Positions 1 through 10,238 of a DNA stretch of 64,000 nt are shown here, piece by piece. This DNA comes from Trichuris trichiura. Its lineage: Eukaryota; Nematoda; Enoplea; Trichinellida; Trichuridae. The notes beneath the pieces are model-generated. The model saw only the letters and a program-made list of their open reading frames with translations. It made no database searches and was not told the origin of the DNA. Numbering within the stretch: the stretch's first letter is position 1; each line of letters starts with the position of its first letter. The stretch lies in contig JBAJFE010000014.1 in NCBI GenBank assembly GCA_037903355.1, positions 4,402,001 to 4,466,000 on the forward strand, read 5' to 3'. The position numbers and the translations under genes were made by a program.

Positions 1-1187
1 AGAGGCAGTCTTATCCGACGCTGCGCCAGTGTGGTACAGGTTAGTCTTAAAGTAATCATTTTTCTCGTGGCATGAAAAACCATCGTTTTGAAGTTAGAGC
101 TAACATTAGATTTCTACCCAAGCTGGGTTGGCAGCCAAGGAGGATTATTCAATCTTTGCGGCAGGTTTACGGAAGTAGTGCATCATCTAAATCGGTTGTC
201 TATGAGTAAATAAGGCGTTTCAAGGAAGGCAGAGAGGCCATCGAAGACGACTAGAGAGAGGGAAGACTAGCAACTCCAACAAGCGAAGGAACCGGATCTT
301 TGTCCGAAACCTATTGGAAGGAGACCGCAGAATTACCATCAGGAGGTTTACTAGAATCGCTAGGATCGCCCCACATTCAGCGTTTGGAATACTGCAAGAA
401 ACCCTTGGTCTGAGGAAGCTTTCAGCTCCACGAATCCCGAAAGCGTTGCGTGAAGAACAGCTGGTTCGACGCGTTAACTTTTCTCGCGAGCTTTTAACGA
501 GATTGAAGCAAATAAGTTTGGGCTTTTTAACTGTATCGTCACGGGAGATGAAACGTGCATCTACCAATGTGACCCCGAGAGTAAGATCCATTCCAAGCAG
601 TGGTTACTGAGGGGGTCAGCAGGTCCAGTCTAGTTCAAAGCGGAGAGGTCGGCTATAAAAGTTATGGCGACCATATTCTGGGACTCGAACGGAGTAATTC
701 TGACCGACTTCCTCGAAGGAAAGTGAACAGTCATGGCAAGCTATCACAAAGCAGTATTGCGAAAACTAAAGACCGCACTGGCAAGAAAATGGTGTGCCAG
801 TTGCACCTCGCTGTCCTTTTCCATCACGATAACGCGCCGGCTCATTCGTCAAGGACTGTTCTTCTTGAGTGTCGGTGGGAAGTCATTCCACAGCCGCCCT
901 ACAGTCTAGATCTTGCTCGGTCAGGCTTTTTCCTCTTCTCAAAGTTAAAAGAACATTTAAAAGGCACGCTGTTCGAGTCAATGGATCATGCGAAACACGT
1001 TATCTCGACTCGGTACAACACACAGCCCCAGGATTCTATAAGGAAGATCTGCGGAGGTGTGAACACCGTCTAGAGTAGTGCCTAGAGGTTGAAAGAAGAT
1101 ACTTCGAGAAAAAAAGTTTGATATCATTGCAAATATAATTTTTATTTACCTAATTTTTCCAGGAACTTTTCGAACAACCCTCGTATG
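1..1187 (+). pseudogene. Degenerate mariner (Tc1/mariner) transposon, 3' part with transposase remnant
   Basis: Reading from about position 71 gives a mariner transposase relic: an N-terminal helix-turn-helix part (MKNHRFEVRANIRF), then the catalytic block with HDNAPAHSS near 832-858 and the downstream block PPYSLDLARSGFFLF then KLKEHLKG near 895-965. At least five stops or frame changes lie between 150 and 600, so no functional enzyme is encoded. The right inverted terminus reads GGAACTTTTCGAACAACCC and ends CCTCG followed by a TA dinucleotide at 1186-1187, the mariner target. The left terminus lies before the window. An intact transposase would cut and paste the element by a DD34D mechanism. 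Family assignment is firm; activity is excluded. Confidence 0.85.
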
Positions 1188-3261
1188 CTACTTTGCAGCA
1201 GCAGCATTTTTTTAAACATCTATGTAGCAAATACTTAGCTTCCAGAGTTTCGAGCTACGGATGGCTTAGGCTAGCTCGTCAGAGCTACTTATATTTTCAT
1301 GGTAAACACTATCAAAGCCCTAACGAGACGAAGTTCCTTTGCCTATTAATACATGTCACAAGAGGAAAAAGAATCCACTTTTCACAATCCAACAAGGGAA
1401 TGTAGTAAAACGGAGGAAAACAGAAATGTGCGTTACATAAGACCACGATAGTTCAAAACACGTTTCTTACCCCACGCATCAATTTAAGACCGCTGAAGAC
1501 GGGTCGCGTTAGACCCGAAAGCACCGGGAAAATTAGCAGTAAAAATTTTTAACGGGACATGCAATCCGTAAAAGAAGCAGTCTTACCCCACTACACTTAT
1601 TCATCAGTTCGCTGAGCCTCTGATTTCTTTGCGCCTCCTTGTTGGAGCTGACTTCAACGTCTAAGGAATTCAGAACATCCAACAACTCGACTGCACAACG
1701 GTTCGTTGAAACAATCTAAACATTGAAAACGATCTAGTCGTCGAGTAACACCTGCAATGAAAAAGGGCACAACTAAGGTGCCCTGTAATCGTTTTAGTTT
1801 ATGAATACAGAAAGTCAGATTCAAAGCTTCTGAAAACGACAATTCGCAAAGCGTATGATAGAACCAACCTGCACATGGAAAGAATAAAGGTCGCTAGCAA
1901 ATTTTGAAAACTTTTGTACATTATATAAGTTGTGACAGGCACAGGTTAACTGGAACTAGTAGAGAAACTTATGCACAAAAAGATGTCTACTTCAAGCGCC
2001 ATAGAGGAGTTTGATTTTGTGCTGTTCTGGTGCTCAGAAATTACCCCCTTTGGAAAAACACAAATCACTGTCGTGAATGAACAGCGAAAGGGCGCGTATA
2101 AACGCATTCCCTCATTTGAACAGGATAATGTCAAGCAATAAAACTGTAGCGGTGAAATTTCACTGCAATTTATTATCAAGAAAACTGACTCAAACCTTAC
2201 CCACGACGCAGATCTTGCACACGCAAGCGATTAGCACAGATACTCTAGCAAAACTATCCGATTACCTCTTGCATCTTTTCAAAAGCCGCGTCTGTACTAC
2301 ACTGGCCATTTACGGCTGACAGAGCCAAATCCAAAAGTTGGCAGGACGTTTCCATTTTCTAAATGACTAAAACTGAAATCAGTGCATCCGGAAAGAACAG
2401 GCTTTGAAATAGCGCAAAATGAACTAAATCAAAACCAAATAGAACAGCAAGCGTTGAAAAATACTTTTAAACAAAAGAATGGACGATGGTGAACATCAGA
2501 AGACAGCACACGCATTAATGCGCACATTGAGTTAACAGAAAGTAGACGTTTTCATAGTACTGATGCGCAGGTAGTAACGAACAGCAGCCGCTCTAACAAA
2601 CAAGTTATTAGCATAGGGTATTCGTCTTTTTCAGCCTTGAAATGTTCTAAACGTGAAACAATGAATTTTTTTCAGACAGTATTTTCACAGCCAGTAGAGT
2701 GCGTTTCAAACCGACCCACATTTTAAGTGCGTTCGTGCTAGTCGGATTCAGTAGGCAGGAACTGTTTGTTCCTCGATGCTTGGCAGCCAACCATAGGTCT
2801 ACTTACCCTACATAGCAGTTATGAAAGGACTTGTCAGTTCTATTTTATTGTATTCAAAAAAATCGTATGTGCATTGTGTACATGCACATTTATCATTAGG
2901 GTAAACCTGCCATCGAAGAAGCAAAGACAAGGTGTGACAGTGGCGATAAGAGTGAGATTTGAACTTGCGCAAGCAAACCCGAATGGATTGGCAAGTTCAG
3001 CGTGCGCATTGACTTCATGAATCCCAAAAACAGTAATGAACCTTAGCAGTAGCTGAATATAATTACAACTAAATTGATAACGAAACAGTAACCGTTGTTT
3101 TTGGAATAGAAGATATTACAGTTACACTTTTAGTAGTCCATTCGAGGTAAAGAAGACCCACAAGACATTTTTAGGTCTTTTGACCAAGTCCATTCAGACA
3201 CCTATTGGTAAATCTCCACCTGTGATCCGTTCGGGCGTAAGGTACAATGCTTACAATTGCA
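1188..3261. other. No recognisable gene
   Basis: Only short random-looking open frames without recognisable motifs. The single identifiable item is a PLE-tail fragment at 1491-1590. Confidence 0.5.
1491..1590 (+). repeat. PLE-tail fragment with hammerhead-like motif
   Basis: Reads CTGAAGA, then a GGGTC/GACCC stem, then GAAAGC, followed by an A/T-rich run, AACGGGAC and ATCCGTAAAAG. It resembles the copy at 20700-20815 and the tails of the palindromic units elsewhere in the window. It is a single arm, not a palindrome. Confidence 0.6.
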
Positions 3262-3375
3262 GTGGAACCTCCATTATCCGGGCCCCCTTAAACCGGACCA
3301 TTCTGCAATCTGAAATTGTGGAAAGGAACAATAGGACGACCGTATACCTTAAAGATGCCTGGACTACCTGGTTTT
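3262..3375. mobile_element. Tigger/pogo-like terminal fragment (left end)
   Basis: Starts CAGTGGAACCTCCATTATCC, the usual style of Tigger-type inverted termini. A possible matching right end in opposite orientation lies at 10140-10238 (ATCCGGA motifs, ending ATACTGTA). I infer that a Tigger-like element was split by the PLE/gypsy nest between them. The two ends agree only in part. Confidence 0.4.
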
Positions 3376-3610
3376 GGTAGATCTTCTACGACTTTTCCCG
3401 TTTTTGTCGGTGTTGGTATCTGTAGTTAAACGAAACAACTGCTCTACCAACGGATGGATGAGCGATTATTAGGAAAAATTGTATTGTATTGTATTGTATT
3501 GTACAATTTTCTTAATAACGGCTCATCCATCCGTTGGTAGAGCAGTTGTTTCGTTTAATTACAGATACCAACACAGACAAAAACGGGAAAAGCCGTAGAA
3601 GCTCTAACAA
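3376..3610. repeat. Foldback palindrome with (TTGTA)n centre
   Basis: Two inverted arms of about 95 bases share ACTTTTCCCGTTTTT, CTGCTCTACCAACGG and ATGGATGAGC. They meet at a short (TTGTA)n microsatellite at about 3478-3503. The same arm occurs singly at 13082-13255 and in the palindrome at 18688-18985, where it contains a hammerhead-like motif, so I class it as a PLE terminal unit. It would form a long hairpin when single-stranded. Confidence 0.75.
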
Positions 3611-4257
3611 ACCATGAAACATTTTCCCGTTACGAAGCATCCTGTGTTTAAGATTGGGCCACCCGTGCGAAATGGGCAGTCGCTTGGCGGCAACGGCTAT
3701 AAGGGCAGCAACAGCCAGCCAACGGTCCTTTCGGTATAGGTTCGCATAGGAGCAGACCAGCCGCAGCTCTGCCAAGCCAATCTCGACCAATGGGTTGAGT
3801 GCAGCAAGGCACCTCGAGACCTGGACTTCCCCAAATAAATAAAAAGTGGATCAAAGAGCTAGTGTTCTTCAGTCGAAAAATATCTTTATTACGGATTCTC
3901 TCCCGTTGTGAAGTAAAACAAAAAGATTTTTCTTTTCTTCCGGAGCTTTCGGGTCTTTCGCGACCCGTCTTCAGCGGTGAGATTATGTGTAGTGCGTGGG
4001 GTACCATTCATCTTCCATCGCTTTCCGTGGTTTTAAAACGAGAGTTTAAAGATTTTAAAGTTTTTCCTTCTTTGTCTGTCAGCTGCCATTTCCTTACTCC
4101 TGTATTCTTGTAGGGAATTTGTCCGTGTATTTAGGCGAGCTTCTAGTTTTTTCTTCCATTTTTAACCATTTGTTCCAAAAAATGTTATTGATTTAAACCT
4201 TTTCTTCAATATATGTCTCATCTGATTTATAGTATGTCCAGTTTTGCATTTTGCGTG

Positions 4258-4728
4258 TCATCTGCCAAGGGAGCAGCAGTTGTGGAGTGTAATGATATTG
4301 CTCCATAAATTACTGATGTCTGCTCCTTGATCACGGTTGAAGGTCAAATTGTTTCTAATATACAGCGCTTCCTTAAGTTTCCGTAGCCGTAAGTTACTTT
4401 CGTAGCACAGGGTTCTTGGGTGAAGCGGTCGTTTGCAATTTACGGTATGTTCTAGCACAGCTGACGCTTCAATTGCTTTTACCATCGTTTTTATTGGGTT
4501 CAAAATCAGTCTTCCACGGCGAGGTATTGGGGTGTGCCTGTTGTGGAGGCTACTTTTTGCATTGTTGTAACTGTTTACTTTCCTTATGTGTTCTTGGAAT
4601 CGGTGTTCTAAAGTTTTCCCTGTTTCGCCGACGTAAACTGCTGAACAAGAGCATTCGATCGCGTAGATGAGACCCGTTCTTTCGTTTATGGGAATTTTCC
4701 TTTTGTCCGTACGGAGAATTGATCTGAG
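4258..4728 (-). pseudogene. PLE GIY-YIG endonuclease half
   Basis: Minus-strand translation shows a GIY-YIG nuclease: GLIYAIECSCSAVYVGETG near 4605-4670, then HRFQEH, and the typical PLE C-terminus with EALYIRNNLTFNRDQG before a TGA at 4258. This nuclease nicks target DNA for target-primed reverse transcription. The frame is open across the segment, and across the target site it lines up with the RT half on the other side of the gypsy insertion, so the split is recent relative to the decay of the PLE frame. It is separated from its RT and cannot work as it stands. Confidence 0.85.
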
Positions 4729-4898
4729 TGTAACGTATTTGATGCTGCTGTTTACTCACACGCACACAAGCAGAGACGGACACACCAGTAGGCTAACTAA
4801 CACCGTACCCCAAAATTACAGAAAACTCTTGCATGCACGTTCACACTGAGTACACATGCGACTTATACTGCGAATAGTACATGAGAATATACACCACA
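4729..4898 (-). repeat. 3' LTR of gypsy element 1
   Basis: 170 bases from TGTAACG to ACACCACA on the plus strand. It is identical to the copy at 8933-9102 except for one C/A difference in GGACACACCAG versus GGACACACAAG. The polypurine tract lies at about 4899-4909. Confidence 0.95.
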
Positions 4899-4909
4899 TC
4901 TTCTCCCCG

Positions 4910-7900
4910 TCATTTGAAAATAGCACCAGCTAGGTATTCATCATACGGGAGAGATGGCGGCTTAATGATCCGTTTCGGACGTTGCCCGGTCGGAATGGCA
5001 AGGCATTGTGACTCCGCTGAATTTTCTTCACGTCGCTCTTTCGCTTCAGTTGTAGGCGCCTTCGCCGTCTCGTCTTCGACGTCGCAGAAACGCAAATGAT
5101 CTGCATGTTTTCGATTTACTTTGCCATCCGTTTCCACTCGATACGATGTTTCTGATGTGCGGCTCAGAACTTCTCCCACCTGTTGGGGTCCACCTTCCGG
5201 TTGGGTGACAAATACTTTATCGCCCGGTTTAAATGACCGTTGTACCGCCTTCTGGTCATGATAGAACGCTTGCTTGAAGAGTTTCGCATCAACCTCTGCT
5301 TTGAGTGAAGGCTTCAACAAATCTAGCCTATTTCGTAACCGATGCCCGATGAGAAGTTCCGCTGGGGCGCGTCCGGTTGTCGAGTGTGGTGTGTTACGAT
5401 AAGAAAACAGAAAACGCTGCAAGGCTAACTCCAAATCATCTGTATTGGTCGCCTTGTTCATCCTTTCCTTGAAAGTACGGACAGCCCGTTCCGCCAGACC
5501 ATTTGTGCTCGGATGATATGGAGTTGACCGAATATGAATGATACCATTTTTTTTACAGAATTGCTTAAATTCGTCCGACGCGAATTGTGGACCGTTATCA
5601 GTAACAATGTGCCTAGGTAACCCAAACGTTGTAAACAAACGCCGACAATGCTTGATGACACTTGTTGCAGTCGTGTTCCGCAAAGGAACCACGTCCAGCC
5701 ATTTCGAATATGCGTCAACAGTAACCAACCAATTTGACCCTTTGAAAGGCCCTGCCAAGTCTATGTGTAACCGTGCCCACGGTTCAGATGGCATGTTCCA
5801 TGATACCAACGGCACCTCCGGTGGGTCACGTTGATACCTCTGGCAAGTTAGGCATCCACTTACCATCCTTTCGATATCCCTGTCCAGCCCTGGCCACCAG
5901 ACGTAAAAACGGGCCATCGCTTTCATTGCCACAACGCCTGGGTGGCTTTCATGTAGCATTGCCAAAATTTGCGGTCGTAGCGCAGAAGGCACCACAATTC
6001 GGCCTTGCCATAACAGTACATGATCCTCGTAGGAAAGCTCTGACTGGCGTTCAAAGAAGGGTCGCAAGTTGTCGCTGATTTCTTTCTTGCGGGATGGCCA
6101 TCCGGTTTCCAAATAACGAATAACTTTGGCCAGCTCACTATCCTGAACTAAACAGCATTGCAGCTGGCGTTTCGACAAGGGCAATTCATTTATGCGCAAG
6201 TTCAGCAATTGGCCACTAGGTTGTCGCTCGACCGTAGGGATGTCCACTTCCTTTATTGGAAGGCGTGACAGCGCATCCGCCAGGGCGTTTCTACAGGCCG
6301 GAACATACTCCACCGAGTATTCGTAATTGCCCAGTATCAATGCCCAGCGCATCAACCGATTTGTCGCCAGCTTGGGTAGCTCTCGGTTATTCCCAAAAAT
6401 CCGTTCCAACGGCTTGTGATCCGTTTTCAATATGAAACGCCTGCCGTACAAATATTGTGCAAATTTAGACACACCAAACATTATTGCTAGTGCCTCTCTA
6501 TCAATTGCAGCATAGCGTTTCTCTACGTCCGTGAGAAGCCGGGACGCGAAGGCAATAGGCTTCTCCATTCCCGATGCAAAACGGTGGCACAATACCGCTC
6601 CCAGACCACGTTCACAAGCATCCGAGTATAGGACTAGTGGTAGCTTATCATCATAGTGCACCAACGTATCAGACGACGTCAAGCAACTTTTCAACTCTTC
6701 AAAAAGACTCCGGCACCGTTGATTCCATGTCCAAGGAGTACCAGCCTTCGTTAGCTCATGAAAAGGGGCGCATCGGGATTGAAGGTGCGGAACAAAACGT
6801 GCGTAATAGTTCATGGCTCCCAAGAAGGAGCGTAGCTCCCGTACGTTACTAGGTTCTGGCATTTTCTTAATGGCTTCGACGCGCTCCTCTGTAGGGTGTA
6901 TGCCGTTAGCGTCAATTCTATGTCCTAGATACTTGACTGAACTTTGTAGAAACCTGCATTTGTCCTTGTGAACCCGTACACCACAACGTCGCAGTCGTAC
7001 AAATACTGCACGAAGCCGCTCCAAATGTTCCGTATGGCTACCACTACTAACAATAATGTCGTCAATGTATACAGAAACACCTTCAAGGCCTGCTAAAATC
7101 TGTTCCATAGTCTTCTGAAAAAGCGCCGGTGCGAAGCTGACTCCGAAAGGTAACCGTTTGAAGCGGAAGAACCCCAGATGAGTTGCTATCACCAGATATT
7201 GTCGAGAGGATGGAGCTACCTCCATTTGAAGGTATGCATCCTTCAGGTCAATAACAGAGAATACCCTGCCACCGTTCAATTTTGCCATCATGTCCTCGAA
7301 TGTAGGCAACGGATGTCGGTCCACGATAACATGCGGGTTAATCGTGACCTTAAAATCACCACAGATCCGTACTTTGCCAGAGGGCTTTACGACACAGACA
7401 ATCGGTGATGCCCACGTTACTTGTTCAGTGGCTGTGTCAACACGCTCCAAAATATCTTCCTCCAGCATCCGATGAATTTCATCCTCCACTTGTTGCCGCA
7501 GTGAAAACGGTACTGGTCTTGCTTTAAATGTCCTAGGCGTCGCGTTCTCCCAAATGTGCACCGCTGCTTGATATCCAATAATCGCACCGCCCTTGTGACT
7601 AAATACGTCATCAAACTCCTCCACGAAGGCTTTCAATATCCGACTCGTTTCCACCGTCTTGGAGTCCCTTGCAGTCACTTTAAGGATCTGAATCCCTTTA
7701 GGAAAAGGTAGCCCAAACGACAGGCACCAGTCCAAACCAAATAAAGGAGATTCTTTCCCGTCAACAACATAAACCTCTACACGTCTTGTTTTGCCAAATG
7801 CGTTTACCAGCACTTCTGCTTTACCCATGGTCTGCACGGGAAGGTTCGTGTATGCTACTAAATCGGGCGCTTCCTTCAGAGCTGGGCGACCCAATGTGAT

Positions 7901-8917
7901 CCATGTTGCCTTATCGACCACCGAGTGCGCTGCACCGGGATCGTAGAGCATCCTCAATTTCCGATGCTTTACCTTAACCGTCACCACCGCCTTTCGGTTC
8001 TGAACGTCGTTCAACACCACTGAATGAATGTTAGTCATCTCACGGGATTCCTCGTCGGCGCGCGCGAACTGAACGGCGTTTAGTTTCCTCCTCTGGTTCT
8101 GACGCGTCACCACACAACGGCCCGATGTCACACAGACTCTTGCTAAATGCCCAAGACTGCCGCATTGATAACATTTCTTTTCTTTCGCAGGGCACCTACT
8201 ATTTTGCAGATGCACTTGTCCACCACAACGCAGGCAGACTTTCGAAGGGTCTAGTCGCCGTCGATGGAGAGGACGTTTAGTTCCATCCCGCTTTGGTAGT
8301 TTATTCCGCAGGCGGTTGACAGGAACATCGTCTGTGTTTCTCGCACATGTTTGCAGTCGCTCTAGTTGGCACTCTGCCAATTCTAGTCTGCTAGCCGCCT
8401 CTTCCACTTGCTGCAGCGTCGCTGCATTTGACGGGAACTGACGTAGCAGCTCCTGCTGCCAGTTGACGTTATTGATTCCGATAACTACTTGATCGCGTAG
8501 GCGTTCGGAAAGTGCATTGCCGAAGTCACACTTACCAGCCAGCCCCCGAAGGGCGTTAACAAACTGCATCACAGACTCGTTCTTGCGTCGAAAACGCATA
8601 GAAAAGTGGACGCGATCCACCATAACTGAAGACTTCGGTGCGTAATTCGCATTAATGGCCGCTTTGAGTTCGTCATACGCTACATCCTGAATCGCTCGCG
8701 GTTTGAAATGGTCGACTAATAGGCGGAAGTGCTGCTTCCCAACCTTGGACAGCAAAAGTGCTCGGCGAGCAGGCTCCGTGGCTGCCCCGTCGCGAAGACC
8801 AAAAACAGCCAGCTCACATTCAAACCGTTCAATGTAGTAAGCCCATTCTTCTGATGAGGGCTCAAAAGAATCGAATGAGAAACGCTGCTGGGCAAGTGCT
8901 ACTTGCTCAGGATTCAT
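4910..8917 (-). CDS. Gag-Pol polyprotein of Ty3/gypsy element (1335 aa)
   Basis: One uninterrupted 1335-residue frame carries every retrotransposon function. Gag covers about residues 1-270 and ends with two zinc knuckles (C228, C231, C242; C249, C252, H257, C262). The protease has DPGAAHS at 326-332, where Asp-Ser/Thr-Gly is usual. Reverse transcriptase holds YIDD at 617-620. RNase H has D766 and TDHKPLE near 832. Integrase has the HHCC finger (H989, C1022, C1025) and DDE residues D1053 in HIDLAGP, D1107 in TDNGP and E1143. There is no gag/pol frameshift, so Gag and Pol would be made in equal amounts unless otherwise processed. The start at 8917 is chosen because it is the first ATG after the LTR and the frame begins there. 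Confidence 0.95.
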   Translation of the reverse strand: MNPEQVALAQQRFSFDSFEPSSEEWAYYIERFECELAVFGLRDGAATEPARRALLLSKVGKQHFRLLVDHFKPRAIQDVAYDELKAAINANYAPKSSVMVDRVHFSMRFRRKNESVMQFVNALRGLAGKCDFGNALSERLRDQVVIGINNVNWQQELLRQFPSNAATLQQVEEAASRLELAECQLERLQTCARNTDDVPVNRLRNKLPKRDGTKRPLHRRRLDPSKVCLRCGGQVHLQNSRCPAKEKKCYQCGSLGHLARVCVTSGRCVVTRQNQRRKLNAVQFARADEESREMTNIHSVVLNDVQNRKAVVTVKVKHRKLRMLYDPGAAHSVVDKATWITLGRPALKEAPDLVAYTNLPVQTMGKAEVLVNAFGKTRRVEVYVVDGKESPLFGLDWCLSFGLPFPKGIQILKVTARDSKTVETSRILKAFVEEFDDVFSHKGGAIIGYQAAVHIWENATPRTFKARPVPFSLRQQVEDEIHRMLEEDILERVDTATEQVTWASPIVCVVKPSGKVRICGDFKVTINPHVIVDRHPLPTFEDMMAKLNGGRVFSVIDLKDAYLQMEVAPSSRQYLVIATHLGFFRFKRLPFGVSFAPALFQKTMEQILAGLEGVSVYIDDIIVSSGSHTEHLERLRAVFVRLRRCGVRVHKDKCRFLQSSVKYLGHRIDANGIHPTEERVEAIKKMPEPSNVRELRSFLGAMNYYARFVPHLQSRCAPFHELTKAGTPWTWNQRCRSLFEELKSCLTSSDTLVHYDDKLPLVLYSDACERGLGAVLCHRFASGMEKPIAFASRLLTDVEKRYAAIDREALAIMFGVSKFAQYLYGRRFILKTDHKPLERIFGNNRELPKLATNRLMRWALILGNYEYSVEYVPACRNALADALSRLPIKEVDIPTVERQPSGQLLNLRINELPLSKRQLQCCLVQDSELAKVIRYLETGWPSRKKEISDNLRPFFERQSELSYEDHVLLWQGRIVVPSALRPQILAMLHESHPGVVAMKAMARFYVWWPGLDRDIERMVSGCLTCQRYQRDPPEVPLVSWNMPSEPWARLHIDLAGPFKGSNWLVTVDAYSKWLDVVPLRNTTATSVIKHCRRLFTTFGLPRHIVTDNGPQFASDEFKQFCKKNGIIHIRSTPYHPSTNGLAERAVRTFKERMNKATNTDDLELALQRFLFSYRNTPHSTTGRAPAELLIGHRLRNRLDLLKPSLKAEVDAKLFKQAFYHDQKAVQRSFKPGDKVFVTQPEGGPQQVGEVLSRTSETSYRVETDGKVNRKHADHLRFCDVEDETAKAPTTEAKERREENSAESQCLAIPTGQRPKRIIKPPSLPYDEYLAGAIFK

Positions 8918-8918
8918 A

Positions 8919-8932
8919 CTCGTCGCCAGAGA
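8919..8932 (-). promoter_or_regulatory. Primer binding site-like sequence
   Basis: Directly inside the 5' LTR the minus strand reads TCTC then TGGCGACGAG, which would pair with a tRNA 3' end ...CTCGTCGCCA. The tRNA identity is not assigned. It overlaps the gag start region, leaving almost no leader. Confidence 0.6.
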
Positions 8933-9102
8933 TGTAACGTATTTGATGCTGCTGTTTACTCACACGCACACAAGCAGAGACGGACACACAAGTAGGCTAA
9001 CTAACACCGTACCCCAAAATTACAGAAAACTCTTGCATGCACGTTCACACTGAGTACACATGCGACTTATACTGCGAATAGTACATGAGAATATACACCA
9101 CA
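8933..9102 (-). repeat. 5' LTR of gypsy element 1
   Basis: 170-base copy of the LTR at 4729-4898 with one visible difference. It ends at CACCACA followed by the target duplication CTGAG. Confidence 0.95.
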
Positions 9103-9740
9103 CTGAGATTGGGAAAATTTTTGGAAAAGATTTTGAAACCCAATCTTTTGCCCAGCTGAATAAACTTTTCGCCTAGTCCTGCCACGTGTGGAACAACTAA
9201 ACGTGGATTTTGTGAGATGTTAGTTTCGAGAGATTCACGTTTGTGTAGCTTGTACTTGAATACTTGGTCGATGAAGGATTTAGGGTAATGATTTTTGTAG
9301 AAGACTTTCCTAATATAGTTAAATTCCGGTTGTAGATATTCAGGGTCACATATATTGACTGCCCTATCGACCATTCCGGAGAGGATTCCACGCATTACTG
9401 ATCGTGGATGATGTGATGAGAAGTTGAGATATTGTTCAGTCTGCGTCGGTTTTCTATAGACTCTGGTTTTAAGCCCTTCATTTGTGCGAATAATAAGCTC
9501 ATCTAGAAAGGGGAAGACTTTTGTTTTCTTCTTTTTCCATGGTGAAGACTATCTGGTTTGGGCGCATGTTGTTGAGGAATTGTAGAAATTGTTCCTCTTT
9601 TCTGGTCTTGATGATTACAAAGATATCGTCCACATATCTTTTGAAGAGGAGTGGGGCGATTTGTCTGTCTACGTTTCCGAAAATTCTTCTCTCAAGGTTT
9701 TCCATAAAAACTTCTGCTAAGACTGGGGATAAAGACTTTT
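9103..9740 (-). pseudogene. PLE reverse transcriptase C-terminal half
   Basis: Minus-strand frames 9499-9705 and 9103-9395 encode the end of a Penelope-type RT: LLFKRYVDDIFVIIK with the catalytic YVDD, then VFTMEKEENKSLP, then a thumb/linker part with YKLHKRESLE and VPHVAGLGEKF leading into FPNL at the gypsy junction. A frame change lies between the two parts near 9400-9500 and the N-terminal RT motifs are absent. It is a relic of a telomerase-like RT that uses target-primed reverse transcription. Confidence 0.85.
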
Positions 9741-9850
9741 TGTTTTACTTCACAACGGGAGAGAATCCGTAATAAAGATATTTTTCAATATGAAAACAGA
9801 CGCTCCCGTACAAAAGCATCATGTTTTCAAGTGTTCTTCAGTCGTATAAA

Positions 9851-10139
9851 ACTACAACTTGTTCTCATATAACGCAATAATAGGCCGCTAATTCAGTTTC
9901 TTTTCGAGCCAACAGAGCCGGCAGGCAACTGCGAAAATGGAAAAATAAGTACACGGGAACTCATTCCCATGTCGCTTCGCGGTACAGCGTCCACGCCGTA
10001 TAAGAAACTGGTTTCCGCTGGTCAGTTGTTTTCCTTGATCAGCCGGATTTCGCCGCCCTAGTAAGCTTACTCCCAGCTTGCAGAGACAGACATCGCACCG
10101 TGGATGCCAGGAACCCACATCTAAAATTGCATTACCTGC
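9851..10139. other. No recognisable gene
   Basis: Sequence between the PLE end and the Tigger-like right end; no motif recognised. Confidence 0.4.
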
Positions 10140-10238
10140 TTTTCTGTGATCCTACTGTAAGCTTCCTGTGCAATCCGGATTTTTTCCGTAATCCGGACTA
10201 CCCTCCTCCCTGATGCGTCCAGATTAGAGATACTGTAT
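10140..10238. mobile_element. Tigger-like terminal fragment (right end)
   Basis: Contains GCAATCCGGATTTTTTCCG and ATCCGGACTACC and ends GAGATACTGTA, the mirror image of a Tigger-style CAGT...TCTAATC terminus with a TA. Probably the partner of 3262-3375. Confidence 0.4.

Larger units (their letters stand above)
4729..9102 (-). mobile_element. Intact Ty3/gypsy LTR retrotransposon (4374 bases)
   Basis: Two 170-base LTRs (TG...CA) flank a single gag-pol frame. The LTRs differ at one position that I can see, so insertion was recent. A PBS-like sequence TGGCGACGAGTATG follows the 5' LTR on the minus strand after a four-base spacer, and the polypurine tract GGGGAGAAGA abuts the 3' LTR. The design is very compact: the gag ATG at 8917 overlaps the PBS-like sequence, and the stop at 4910 is directly next to the polypurine tract. 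It has a direct 5-base target duplication and no envelope-type frame. Confidence 0.95.
4724..9107. repeat. 5-base target site duplication CTGAG
   Basis: CTGAG occurs at 4724-4728, just before the left LTR, and again at 9103-9107, just after the right LTR. Five bases is the usual Ty3/gypsy integrase stagger. Removing the element and one copy restores a continuous PLE frame. Confidence 0.95.
3862..9850 (-). mobile_element. Penelope-like retroelement, split by gypsy insertion
   Basis: Minus-strand PLE. The reverse transcriptase end lies at 9103-9740 and the GIY-YIG endonuclease at 4258-4728; the 4.4 kb between is a gypsy insertion with a 5-base target duplication. The ends carry inverted copies of the PLE tail: about 3862-3990 and 9727-9850 share TTTTGTTTTACTTCACAACG and ATAAAGATATTTTTC, the terminal arrangement often seen in PLEs. 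The N-terminal part of the RT is missing, so the copy was already 5'-truncated before the gypsy landed. Confidence 0.85.

Noticed and set aside
3478..3503. (TTGTA)n run as a CRISPR or satellite array
   Set aside because: A five-base microsatellite of about five units at the centre of a palindrome; no spacers.
5538..8340. Plus-strand open frames of 60-100 codons under gypsy 1
   Set aside because: They are antisense shadows of the intact 1335-residue gag-pol frame and have no own motifs.
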